Positions 1 to 7,886 of a stretch of DNA of 64,000 bases are shown here, in pieces. A model generated the notes under the pieces. It had not been told where the DNA came from and made no database searches. It saw only the letters and a list, made by a program, of their open reading frames with translations. The position numbers and the translations under genes are program-made. The stretch is taken from assembly GCF_009729095.1 (NCBI RefSeq), contig NZ_VTGX01000001.1, positions 620,001 through 684,000 of the forward strand, in the 5' to 3' direction. Position 1 is the stretch's first letter. Every line of letters begins with the position of its first letter. The stretch is from Mycolicibacterium sp. CBMA 247. Lineage in GTDB: Bacteria > Actinomycetota > Actinomycetes > Mycobacteriales > Mycobacteriaceae.

Positions 1-1062
1 GTGCTGTTCGAGATGCCACACGCCGACGCACCGACGCTGGCCGAGTGGGAAGACGATGTGGACGGCTGCGACCCGCTGGGCATCATCTACACCTCAGGCT
101 CCACCGGCCCACCCAAGGGTGCGGTGCACACCCACGGCGCGCTGCTGGCACATCAGCGCAATCTCAACGCCATTCGCGGGCTCACCGCCGCCGACAGGCT
201 GTTCTGCAACTCGCCGTTCTTCTGGATCGGCGGGTTCGCCTTCGGGCTGCTGGCCACGATGGCAGCCGGGGCCACGCTGATCTGTTCGAATTCGGCCGAC
301 GCCGGAACCACCCTCGACCTGCTGGAGGCCGAGAGACCCACCGTCACCAACGGTTTCGTCGCCGGCGTCGCACATCTCACGCGCCACCCCAGCTACCCTG
401 ACCGGAACTTCACCGCACGCCGCGGCAACCTGTACCCGATCATGGCACCTGACGCCCGGGCGAAAGATCCCGAGCTGCGTCACAACATGCTCGGCATGAC
501 CGAGGCCGGCAGTGTGCTTCTCCTCGACGGGGACGAAACCGAACAGCCCGAACGCCGGCGCGGCTCCTACGGCCGACCAGCACCCGGATTCGAGACCAAG
601 CTGCTCGACACGGGCGAACTGTGCATCCGTGGCCCTCATGTCATGCAGGGTTACTACGGGCGTATCAGGGAGGAGTGTTTCGACCCCGACGGCTGGTTCC
701 ACACCGGAGACCTGGTGCGCCTCGATGAGGACGGGTACTTCTACTTTCTGGGCCGCGCGGGCTCGATGATCAAAACGGCGGGCGCCAATGTGACACCCAA
801 CGAGGTGGAAAAAGCCCTTGCGGCACTCGGGTTCACCGCGCATGTGGTCGGTCTTCCCGACGCCGTGCGCGGTCAGATCGTGGCGGCAGTCATCGTCACC
901 GATTCTTCGGTGGATGTTGATGCGATACGTCTGGTCCTGCGAGACCAGTTGTCGGCGTACAGGATTCCGCGGGCGATCGTGGTGTGCGGTCCCGCCGAAG
1001 TGCCGATGCTTTCCAGCGGCAAGGTCGACATGTCCGCATTGATGAGGCTGTTCGATGCCTGA
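1..1062 (+). CDS. Acyl-CoA synthetase (AMP-forming), 5'-truncated by window edge
   Basis: C-terminal 353 residues of a class I adenylate-forming ligase that would activate a carboxylic acid to its CoA thioester via an acyl-AMP. The nucleotide-binding motif YTSGSTGPPKG starts at about residue 30. A GMTEAG core follows, then HTGDLVRLDEDGYFYFLGR (A7/A8) and IKTAGANVTPNEVE, with the C-terminal catalytic Lys in SSGKVD near residue 342. Family members are usually 500-550 aa, so roughly 150-200 N-terminal residues lie before base 1; the GTG at base 1 is not taken as the true start. It converges on the TetR gene 50 bp downstream. The substrate cannot be read from sequence; the neighbouring SDR/LLM/CoA-transferase genes suggest a catabolic role. 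Confidence 0.9.
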   Translation: MLFEMPHADAPTLAEWEDDVDGCDPLGIIYTSGSTGPPKGAVHTHGALLAHQRNLNAIRGLTAADRLFCNSPFFWIGGFAFGLLATMAAGATLICSNSADAGTTLDLLEAERPTVTNGFVAGVAHLTRHPSYPDRNFTARRGNLYPIMAPDARAKDPELRHNMLGMTEAGSVLLLDGDETEQPERRRGSYGRPAPGFETKLLDTGELCIRGPHVMQGYYGRIREECFDPDGWFHTGDLVRLDEDGYFYFLGRAGSMIKTAGANVTPNEVEKALAALGFTAHVVGLPDAVRGQIVAAVIVTDSSVDVDAIRLVLRDQLSAYRIPRAIVVCGPAEVPMLSSGKVDMSALMRLFDA

Positions 1063-1112
1063 CACCATCGACGCGCTGCTGCGTCACCATGCGGCGTCCA
1101 CCATGCTTCGCC

Positions 1113-1712
1113 CTAGCGCCGTCCCCGCTCATTCCATGGGGCCAGTAACAATTCACACGCGTACCGCACGTCCGCGGCGGCAGCCGCCGCGTCGAGCTGA
1201 CCTGCGGTAGCCCAGGTCAAGATCCCATACATGCACTGCTCAACCATCCGGGCCAGTCGATGATCCTCGTCGGTGGGTTCGGCAACCCCTGCCACCGCCA
1301 AGATCCGCTCACGCGTAGACAAATCGGCCGGCGCATCGGCTGACGACCGAATGGCGTTGACGGAAACCAGCATTGCCCTGGCCAACGGCGGCTGCGCCAG
1401 CAGCCTCTCGGCGGCCTCACCCAAGAAGTCACATACCGCCACCACCGGGTCGTCCGGGATGCCTGCGGGTTCGGGCATCGCTCGGATGGACGCGGTGAGC
1501 GCCGCCGCATAGAGGTGATGCTTGGTCGGGTAGTAGCGATAGAGCGTGCCGAGCGCGACGCCGGCGTCAGCGGCGATATCTGACATCTGGACGCGCTCGA
1601 GCCCGTGCAGTGCCCCCAGCCGGCCCGCCGCGCGCAGGATCGCGGCGTTACGCGCCAGTTGACGAGGCGTCGAAGCCTGGCCAGGTTCCCGTGGTGTTCC
1701 GATGCGCGCCAA
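1113..1712 (-). CDS. TetR-family transcriptional regulator
   Basis: 199 aa. The N-terminal helix-turn-helix lies at about residues 22-70 (RNAAILRAAGRLGALHG, then IAADAGVALGTLYRYYPTK), the classical TetR recognition segment ending in GTLYRYYPTK. The ligand domain has no recognisable family-specific motif. The gene is divergent from the SDR operon starting at 1782, and a near-perfect palindrome sits in the 69-bp gap. Inferred role: local repressor of its own gene and of the SDR-LLM-SnoaL-SDR operon, released by a lipid- or CoA-type ligand. The general TetR assignment is secure; the ligand is unknown. Confidence 0.9.
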   Translation of the reverse strand: MARIGTPREPGQASTPRQLARNAAILRAAGRLGALHGLERVQMSDIAADAGVALGTLYRYYPTKHHLYAAALTASIRAMPEPAGIPDDPVVAVCDFLGEAAERLLAQPPLARAMLVSVNAIRSSADAPADLSTRERILAVAGVAEPTDEDHRLARMVEQCMYGILTWATAGQLDAAAAAADVRYACELLLAPWNERGRR

Positions 1713-1731
1713 TCTGACGAACTCCTTACAA

Positions 1732-1758
1732 AACTAGAATTGCTTCTAGAAATTAGTT
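1732..1758. promoter_or_regulatory. Probable TetR operator palindrome
   Basis: The sequence CTAGAATTGCTTCTAG at 1734-1749 has perfect 6-bp arms (CTAGAA/TTCTAG) around a 4-bp centre. It is nested inside an outer pair AACTA (1732-1736) / TAGTT (1754-1758). It lies in the AT-rich divergent gap between the TetR gene and the SDR operon, the usual position of a TetR operator. Seen directly; binding by the neighbouring TetR is inference. Confidence 0.6.
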
Positions 1759-1781
1759 AGCAGCGATGCTACAACAGACTG

Positions 1782-2621
1782 GTGATCGAAGAAGGTAGCC
1801 AGCTCGACGTGACGACGTTCGATGCTCTCAAGTACGGCCCGTGGGCCGTCATCACCGGCGGCTCGGAAGGTGTCGGTAGATCGTTCGCGCTCCAACTGGC
1901 CCAGGCCGGAACAAACCTCCTCCTCGTCGCCCGCAAACCAGGGCCGCTGGAGGAGACGGCCGAACTCTGTCGCGCACTCGCGGTCGAGGTTCGCACCCTG
2001 AGTGTCGATCTTTCGGAGCCGTCCTCCGCCGACGCCGTCGCCGAAGCAGTCGCGGACGTCGAGGTGGGCCTGCTCGTCCACAACGCCGGTGCGAACACCC
2101 ACAGCGCCGAGTTCCTCGATAGCGACCTCGCCGCGTTTCAACGGGTCATCGACCTAAATGTCACCACCCCACTGGCGTTGGTGCACCATTTCGGGGCCGC
2201 GATGCGCAGCCGCCGTCGCGGGGGCATCCTGCTCGTGGGATCGATGGCCGGTTACCTCGGCTCGAACCGGCATACGGTGTACGGCGGCGTCAAGGCATTC
2301 GGCAGGATTTTCGCCGAGAGCCTGTGGCTGGAATTGCGAGACCACAACGTCGACGTGCTCGAGCTCGTCCTGGGGGTGACCCGCACACCGGCGATGGACC
2401 GGGCCGGACTCAACTTCGACATTCCCGGCATGTCGGTGTCCGAGCCTGACGATGTCGCCCGGGAAGGGCTTGCCGCACTCGGCCACGGCCCCGTCCACGT
2501 CGTATCACAACACGCGAAAGTCGCTCTTGCCCACAATAATCCGGACCGTGCCGCGACCATCCTGCGCACCGACAAGATGATGCGCCGGCTGATCGGCGCG
2601 GAAGGGCCAGAAGCGCGGTGA
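1782..2621 (+). CDS. Short-chain dehydrogenase/reductase
   Basis: 279-aa SDR, a cytoplasmic NAD(P)-dependent oxidoreductase. The cofactor motif GGSEGVG is near residue 27, followed by NAG in VHNAGAN, an active-site Ser in VGSMAGYLG and the Y/K pair in YGGVKAFG. The GTG at 1782 opens the frame after the palindrome; a GTG further in (VTTFDALKYG) is an alternative. First gene of a four-gene run in which each stop overlaps the next start (GTGA at 2618-2621), so it is translationally coupled to the LLM oxidoreductase. Substrate unknown; the context suggests degradation of a hydroxylated or keto lipid-like compound. Confidence 0.88.
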   Translation: MIEEGSQLDVTTFDALKYGPWAVITGGSEGVGRSFALQLAQAGTNLLLVARKPGPLEETAELCRALAVEVRTLSVDLSEPSSADAVAEAVADVEVGLLVHNAGANTHSAEFLDSDLAAFQRVIDLNVTTPLALVHHFGAAMRSRRRGGILLVGSMAGYLGSNRHTVYGGVKAFGRIFAESLWLELRDHNVDVLELVLGVTRTPAMDRAGLNFDIPGMSVSEPDDVAREGLAALGHGPVHVVSQHAKVALAHNNPDRAATILRTDKMMRRLIGAEGPEAR

Positions 2622-3445
2622 AGCTCGGTCTTGCCACGCCCGTCGTGATCCAGCAGCCCGGCGTCGCCTCACAGTGGGAAGCAACTGCCGGACCCGACGA
2701 ACTCGCGCTGATCGCCGAGGCCGCCGACGGCTTGGGTTTCGACCATCTCACCTGTTCGGAGCACATCGGCGTGCCCGCGCTGGCCGCCACGGTGCGCGGG
2801 GCGACGTACTGGGATCCGCTCGCCACCCTGTCGTTCCTGGCCGCTCGGACCCGGCACATCCGGTTGGCCACCTCGGTGCTGGTCCTCGGCTATCACCATC
2901 CACTCCATCTGGCCAAGAGCTACGGAACCCTCGACCGCCTCAGTCGGGGTCGGGTGATTCTCGGCGTCGGTGTCGGTTCGCTGAAGGAGGAGTTCGATCT
3001 GCTGGGCGCCGAGTGGACCGACCGTGGGGCCGGGGCCGACCGTGCCATCGTGGAGCTTCGGGCCGCATGGGGGCAACGTGTGGTCGACGGGTTGATCATC
3101 GAACCACACGCCCTCACAACCGATCTCCCGGTCTGGGTGGGTGGCCGAACGAAGCGCTCGCTGCGCCGGGCGGTCCATCTCGGAACCGGGTGGGTGCCGT
3201 TCGGCCTTCCCGCGGCGGCCATCTCCGAGTTTCTCGCGCAGTATCGGCTACCCGACGAATTCGAGGTGGTGCTGTCCCCTGGTGCGGTACTGGACCCGAT
3301 CGGAGAAGCCACCGCGGCGAGGCGGGAGCTCGAACGACTCCGCGATGTCGGCGCCACGATCGTCACCTGCCGCCTGCAGGCCACCAACGCCGACCACTAC
3401 TGCGACCAACTGGCGGCCCTGCAATCGATAGCCAAACCACTGTGA
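2618..3445 (+). CDS. LLM-class (luciferase-like) F420/flavin oxidoreductase
   Basis: 275 aa with the TIM-barrel luciferase-like fold signature: FDHLTCSEHIGVPA near the N-terminus, LATLSFLAARTRHIRLATSV in the middle, then KSYGTLDRLSRGRVILGVG and PVWVGGRTKRSLRRA. This pattern is typical of actinobacterial LLM proteins that often use coenzyme F420. It starts at GTG 2618 within the upstream stop and ends GTGA into the SnoaL gene. F420 use is inferred from subfamily resemblance, not from a diagnostic residue. Confidence 0.88.
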   Translation: MKLGLATPVVIQQPGVASQWEATAGPDELALIAEAADGLGFDHLTCSEHIGVPALAATVRGATYWDPLATLSFLAARTRHIRLATSVLVLGYHHPLHLAKSYGTLDRLSRGRVILGVGVGSLKEEFDLLGAEWTDRGAGADRAIVELRAAWGQRVVDGLIIEPHALTTDLPVWVGGRTKRSLRRAVHLGTGWVPFGLPAAAISEFLAQYRLPDEFEVVLSPGAVLDPIGEATAARRELERLRDVGATIVTCRLQATNADHYCDQLAALQSIAKPL

Positions 3446-3948
3446 CACCACACCAAGGAGATCCCATCGAATCCCGGCTTCGTGACCTCGAACAACGCTT
3501 GCAGGTACTCACCGACCAGGTTGAGGTGACACAGCTGATCGCCTCCTACGGCCCCCTCGTCGACGCCGGCGCGGCCACCGACGTTGCGGCGTTGTGGAGC
3601 GAGGACGGCAGTTACGACGTCGAAGGCTGGCAGATGCGCAGCCGCGCCGATGTGCACGCCATGGTGAGCTCGGACGCGCATCAAACGCTCATCGCCAGAG
3701 GCGCCTGCCATTTTCTCGGGCCTGCCCAGGTCAAACTCGACGGCGACGCCGCGGAGGCGGTGTGTGAATCACTGCTGGTGGTGCAGCGCGATGGAAAGTG
3801 GATCGTCGCGCGCGCCGGCGCGAACCATTTCGCCCTGCATCGTATCGACGGTCGGTGGCAGATTGTGCGACGCACCACCCGAGCGCTGAACGGAAGCCCC
3901 GAGGCACGGGCGCTACTCATGAATCACCCGGCAGGAGAACCTCAATGA
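3442..3948 (+). CDS. SnoaL-like / nuclear transport factor 2 fold protein
   Basis: 168 aa with a SnoaL-4-like pattern: leading helix RLRDLEQRLQVLTDQ, then EVTQLIASYGPLVDAG, LWSEDGSYDVEGW, HFLGPAQVKLDGDAAEAVCES and a terminal DGRWQIVRRTTR. These alpha+beta barrel proteins are hydratases, isomerases or hydroxysteroid-type enzymes; the activity cannot be chosen from sequence. The start is set at GTG 3442, overlapping the LLM stop by 4 bp. Oddly, the good Shine-Dalgarno AAGGAG (3455-3460) is followed 5 nt later by an in-frame ATC (3466), not ATG. The last codons overlap the next gene's ATG (ATGA, 3945-3948). Confidence 0.8.
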   Translation: MTPHQGDPIESRLRDLEQRLQVLTDQVEVTQLIASYGPLVDAGAATDVAALWSEDGSYDVEGWQMRSRADVHAMVSSDAHQTLIARGACHFLGPAQVKLDGDAAEAVCESLLVVQRDGKWIVARAGANHFALHRIDGRWQIVRRTTRALNGSPEARALLMNHPAGEPQ

Positions 3949-4742
3949 CCCAAGCGATCACACCCCAGCAAGGCCGATTCTCCGCGCCGCTGGACCGAAA
4001 AGTAGTGATCGTGACGGGCGCGGCGCGCGGTATCGGCCGTGGCATCACCGCTGCCCTGTTGGAGCGCGGAGCCTCGGTCCTGCTGGTGGATGTTCTGGGC
4101 GACGCGTTGGCCGAAACCACTGAATCATTCCGGGCATCCGGCTACCCCGCAGCGCCGTTGGTGGCCGACCTGCTCGACCCCGACAGCGCGCGAATCATCG
4201 TCGAGACGGCTGTCAGCCGCTTTGGAGCCGTCCATGGCCTGGTGAACAATGCCATGGCATCGCGAGAACCCCAGCCGTTCACCGACATCTCAGCCGATGA
4301 CTACCAACTTTCTTTCGATAGCGGACCGCGCGCCACATTCCTTCTGATGCAGGCTGTCTACCCGCTATTCGTCGGGAACGGTGGTGGTGCGATCGTCAAC
4401 TTCGGTTCCGGTTCCGGCACGGCCGGGCTACCCAATTTCGGCTCGTACGCGGCCGCCAAAGAGGCGGTCCGCGGCATGTCGAAGGTCGCGGCGCTGGAAT
4501 GGGGAGCCGACAACATCAGGGTCAATGTGGTCTGCCCACTCGCGGCTTCGGATGGCGTAGCGGAGTGGAAAGAGGCCGCTCCCAGCGAATACCAGCGCAT
4601 TGTCAACAGTGTGCCGTTACGCCGACTCGGTGACCCGCATACCGATATCGGCACCGTCGTCGCATTCCTGTTGAGCGACGATGCCTCCTACCTGACCGCT
4701 CAAACCCTCCACGTCGACGGAGGTGGGGGAAGCTTCCGCTAG
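3945..4742 (+). CDS. Short-chain dehydrogenase/reductase
   Basis: 265-aa classical SDR. TGAARGIGRG near residue 24 is the dinucleotide-binding turn; NNAM replaces the usual NNAG; a Ser-rich GSGSGTAGLPNFGSY carries the catalytic Ser and Tyr, with Lys in YAAAKEAVRG. The C-terminus has LLSDDASYLTAQTLHVDGGG, the standard FabG-like ending. The ATG at 3945 lies within the upstream stop. Last gene of the SDR-LLM-SnoaL-SDR operon. Its stop shares the palindromic tetramer CTAG (4739-4742) with the stop of the convergent CoA transferase gene. Confidence 0.9.
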   Translation: MTQAITPQQGRFSAPLDRKVVIVTGAARGIGRGITAALLERGASVLLVDVLGDALAETTESFRASGYPAAPLVADLLDPDSARIIVETAVSRFGAVHGLVNNAMASREPQPFTDISADDYQLSFDSGPRATFLLMQAVYPLFVGNGGGAIVNFGSGSGTAGLPNFGSYAAAKEAVRGMSKVAALEWGADNIRVNVVCPLAASDGVAEWKEAAPSEYQRIVNSVPLRRLGDPHTDIGTVVAFLLSDDASYLTAQTLHVDGGGGSFR

Positions 4743-5926
4743 ACGATCGCGTCTGCCCGCAGTTCGGCGATCTGCGCTGCGTCATAACCGATCTCGGCGA
4801 GCACCTCGTCGGTGTGCTCGCCCAGCAGCGGAGCCCGTCGGCGGATCGTTCCGGGTGTCGCCGACATCCGGAACGGGGTTTCGATGATCGGCACATCCCG
4901 AGACGCACCGGGGAACGGTACTCGCTGTAGGTAACCCATGGCCTGCACATGCGGGTCGTCGAGGACGTCCTGCGTGGAATGCAACGGGGCAGCAGGCATT
5001 TTCGCCTTCTCCAACAGCTCCAAGACCTCAGCCTTGGACTTGTCGGCGCACCAGTCGGCCATGATGGTGTTGAGGATGTCGCCGTTGACCCAGCGGATGT
5101 CGTCGTTGGCGAACCGTGGATCGTCGAACAGTTCTTCCCTGCCGACCAGGCGGCACCAACGCTTGAACATCGGCTGACCGGCCACCTGCAGCAGTACCCA
5201 CTGGTCGTCAGCGGTGCGATAGAGATCGCACGGCGCGACCGAGGCGCCCTTGTTGCCCATCCGGGGTTTGTCGACCTGCAGCAACTCCCGCTCGATCAGG
5301 AAGGCGTTCGACAGCATCAGCGCGGTGGGCAGCAGAGCCCCCTCGACATGCTGGCCCTGACCCGTACGGTCGCGGTGATACAGCGCCATCATCACGCCGA
5401 TCGCCAAGGTGAGTGCGGTCCCGAAGTCTGCGTAGGGCACCACCGTTCGGATCGGCTGATCCGGCAGACCCTGCCGGTAGACCGCACCCGACATGACCTG
5501 ACCGGCACCGTCGAAGCCGATCTTGTCGCTGTACGGACCGCCCTCCCCATACGCGGTGGCACTCGCCAGGATGATGTCGGGCTTGACCGCCTTGAGCGTC
5601 TCGTAGTCCAGCCCGCTGGCGCGCATGCCGGCCGCAGGCATGTTGGCGATCACGATGTCGGCCTGCGCCACGAGGCGCCGGGTGATCTCGGCCCCCTCCG
5701 CCGTGGTCGAATCCAGTGTGAGAGAACGCTTGTTGCGGTTGCATTGCAGGAATGTGCCGCCTTCACCACCCTCGGTGACGGCCTGCACCCAACGGTCCTC
5801 ACCGCCTTCACGCTTCTCCACGCGCAAGACGTCGGCACCCATATCGCCCATGATCGCGCTGCACCACGGTGCGGCGATGAACCGGCCGTAGTCGAGCACC
5901 CGTATCCCGTCGAGAACACCTGGCAT
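4739..5926 (-). CDS. CaiB/BaiF family (class III) CoA transferase
   Basis: 395 aa. Begins MPGVLDGIRVLDYGRFIAAP, the family N-terminus, with GADVLRVEKREGGEDR, a cluster of Asn/Arg in CNRNKRSLTLD, and a probable catalytic Asp near residue 167 in VPYADFGTAL. It transfers CoA between acyl-CoA and a free acid. The ATG at 5926 is preferred over an ATG 33 bp upstream because family homology begins there. It lies downstream of the GntR/FCD gene, separated by a hairpin. It probably activates the substrate of the adjacent beta-oxidation genes; acceptor and donor are unknown. Confidence 0.9.
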   Translation of the reverse strand: MPGVLDGIRVLDYGRFIAAPWCSAIMGDMGADVLRVEKREGGEDRWVQAVTEGGEGGTFLQCNRNKRSLTLDSTTAEGAEITRRLVAQADIVIANMPAAGMRASGLDYETLKAVKPDIILASATAYGEGGPYSDKIGFDGAGQVMSGAVYRQGLPDQPIRTVVPYADFGTALTLAIGVMMALYHRDRTGQGQHVEGALLPTALMLSNAFLIERELLQVDKPRMGNKGASVAPCDLYRTADDQWVLLQVAGQPMFKRWCRLVGREELFDDPRFANDDIRWVNGDILNTIMADWCADKSKAEVLELLEKAKMPAAPLHSTQDVLDDPHVQAMGYLQRVPFPGASRDVPIIETPFRMSATPGTIRRRAPLLGEHTDEVLAEIGYDAAQIAELRADAIV

Positions 5927-5946
5927 TACCCCACCCTTTCCCTCGG

Positions 5947-6004
5947 CGAGCAGACGCAAAACTGCCCATTTTCACGCCCAAATGGGCAGTTTTGTGTCTG
6001 CTCG
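5947..6004. terminator. Long hairpin, copy 1 of an intergenic repeat
   Basis: Two 25-nt arms (5947-5971 and 5980-6004) pair with a single G-T wobble around an 8-nt loop. The core is GAGCAGACGCAAAACTGCCC with its complement GGGCAGTTTTGTGTCTGCTC. It sits just past the 3' end of the GntR gene (minus strand), so it probably ends that transcript before the CoA-transferase gene. The arms contain A/T tracts usable as terminator tails in either direction. A sibling lies at 13498-13555. Confidence 0.7.
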
Positions 6005-6020
6005 CGGGATTGACTCACCT

Positions 6021-6689
6021 CTACTCGAGCACACCCAGCCGGTCCAGGTGATCGCTCAACGGTTTGGAGGCCGCACACAGATGCTCAGCCATGGCATCGC
6101 GGGCGCAATCCCCGTCGCGCGCCTTGAGCGCGGCCAATATCCGGCGGTGGTCGTGGGTGGACTGCTCAGGCCAGCCCTCGACCGTCGGATAGACCGATTC
6201 CAGTGCGTACCGGGTGATCTGGGACATCAATTGCGCGAGCTTCGGTGATTCGGCCGCACGGTTGACGCCACGATGGAACGCATGGTTGAGCCGGACTGCT
6301 CCCTCATGATCGTTGTGCGAATAGGCGTCCTCCAGCTCCCGCTGGATCCGGCCGAGTTCGTCGAGTTGAGCATCGGTGATCTGACCTGCCGCCCGCGACG
6401 CCAACTGTCCGCCGATGTGCGCCTGCACGCCGGCCACGTCGTCGATGTCACGCCGGGTCACCGGCAGCACCAGAAACCCGCGTCGGGGTTGCTGGGTCAG
6501 CAACCCCTCGGCACGCAGGCCGAACAACGCCTCACGCACCGGCGTCACGCTGATACCCAGTTCGGCCGCGAGTTGTTCGAGACGGATGTAGTTCCCCGCA
6601 GGATACGTGCCGTCGAAGATCCGCCGCCGGATCAGCCGCGCCACATCCTCGGCCAGCTGTGGGCGGGTAGCGAAATCAGGTATGGACAC
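6021..6689 (-). CDS. GntR-family regulator, FadR/FCD subfamily
   Basis: 222 aa. The N-terminal winged HTH covers residues 8-75 (LIRRRIFDGTYPAGNYIRLEQ, LAAELGISVTPVREALFGL). The C-terminal all-helical FCD domain shows a metal-ligand pattern (HAFHRGVNRAAES, then EQSTHDHRRILAALKARDG). GTG start at 6689, 3 bp after the acyl-CoA dehydrogenase stop, so it ends the operon SDR-thiolase-ACAD-gntR. Likely a repressor sensing an acyl-CoA or organic acid made by this pathway; the operator may be the AT-rich region at 9838-9949. The ligand is inference. Confidence 0.9.
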   Translation of the reverse strand: MSIPDFATRPQLAEDVARLIRRRIFDGTYPAGNYIRLEQLAAELGISVTPVREALFGLRAEGLLTQQPRRGFLVLPVTRRDIDDVAGVQAHIGGQLASRAAGQITDAQLDELGRIQRELEDAYSHNDHEGAVRLNHAFHRGVNRAAESPKLAQLMSQITRYALESVYPTVEGWPEQSTHDHRRILAALKARDGDCARDAMAEHLCAASKPLSDHLDRLGVLE

Positions 6690-6692
6690 GGC

Positions 6693-7886
6693 TCAGACCC
6701 GATAGTCGGACAGCAGTCGCTTGCTGATGATGTTCTTCTGGATCTCGCTGGTGCCCTCACCGATCAGCAGGAACGGCGCGTCACGCATCAGCCGCTCGAT
6801 CTCGTACTCCTTGGAGTAGCCGTAACCGCCGTGGATCCGGAAGCTCTGCTGGGTGACCTCCGAACAGAACTCACTGGCAAGGTATTTGGCCATACCCGCG
6901 GCCACGTCGTTGCGTTCACCGGAGTCCTTGAGCCGGGCCGCGTTGACCATCATCAGATGCGCAGCCTCGACTTTGGTTGCCATCTCGGCCAATTGGAATG
7001 CCACCGCCTGGTGCTCGGCGATCGGCTTGCCGAAGGTCTCACGCTGCTGCGCGTAGCGCACCGCCAGCTCGAAGGCGCGGATACCCACGCCGCAGGCCCT
7101 GGCCGAGACGTTGACGCGACCGACCTCGACACCATCCATCATCTGGAAGAAACCCTGTCCGGTGACGCCACCGAGAACGTCGTCGGCACTGGCGCGGTAG
7201 CCGTCGAAGATCAGCTCGGTGGTATCGATGCCCTTGTATCCGAGCTTGTCGAGCTTGCCGGGAATGGTCAGCCCGGGGACGACTTCACCGAAACCGGTGG
7301 GCTTTTCGACCAGGAAGGCGGTCAGGTTGCGGTGCGGCTTGTCGGCACCCTCATCGGTGCGCACCAGCGCGGCCACCAGCGTCGAGCTGCCGCCGTTGGT
7401 CAGCCACATCTTCTGACCGTCGATCGTGTACGTACCGTCGCCGTTGTTCTTGGCCCGGGTACGGATGGCCGCCACATCCGAGCCCAGCTCGGGCTCCGAC
7501 ATCGAGAACGCACCGCGCGTCTCACCGGTGGCCATGCGCGGCAGGAACTTCTGCTTCTGGGCGTCGGTTCCGTGCTGCCGGATCATGTACGCGACGATGA
7601 AGTGGGTGTTGATCACCCCGGACACGCTCATCCAGCCGCGGGCGAGTTCTTCCACACACAATGCATAGGTGAGCAGGGACTCGCCGAGCCCGCCATACTC
7701 CTCGGGGATCATCAACCCGAACAGGCCCATATCCTTCATCTGGTCGACGATGGCCTGCGGGTAGGTGTCGGAGTGTTCCAGCTCCTGGGCAGTCGGAATG
7801 ACCTCTTTGTCGACGAATTGCCGTACGGTCGAGACGATCTCGGTCTGGAACTCGGTGAGCCCCAGGGTCTGCGCGAGTCTGGTCAT
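6693..7886 (-). CDS. Acyl-CoA dehydrogenase
   Basis: 397-aa FAD-dependent acyl-CoA dehydrogenase that makes the alpha,beta-unsaturated acyl-CoA. The start is ATG 7886 ([10 protein letters not shown]), overlapping the thiolase stop by ATGA. Motifs: FSMSEPELGSDVA (FAD/substrate loop), KMWLTNGG, QRETFGKPIAEHQAV, RIHGGYGYSKEYEIERLMRD and the C-terminal GEGTSEIQK that carries the catalytic Glu, so it should be active on its own. An upstream in-frame extension with Arg/Gly-rich composition was rejected as thiolase antisense-frame sequence. Chain-length preference is not evident. Confidence 0.92.
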   Translation of the reverse strand: MTRLAQTLGLTEFQTEIVSTVRQFVDKEVIPTAQELEHSDTYPQAIVDQMKDMGLFGLMIPEEYGGLGESLLTYALCVEELARGWMSVSGVINTHFIVAYMIRQHGTDAQKQKFLPRMATGETRGAFSMSEPELGSDVAAIRTRAKNNGDGTYTIDGQKMWLTNGGSSTLVAALVRTDEGADKPHRNLTAFLVEKPTGFGEVVPGLTIPGKLDKLGYKGIDTTELIFDGYRASADDVLGGVTGQGFFQMMDGVEVGRVNVSARACGVGIRAFELAVRYAQQRETFGKPIAEHQAVAFQLAEMATKVEAAHLMMVNAARLKDSGERNDVAAGMAKYLASEFCSEVTQQSFRIHGGYGYSKEYEIERLMRDAPFLLIGEGTSEIQKNIISKRLLSDYRV

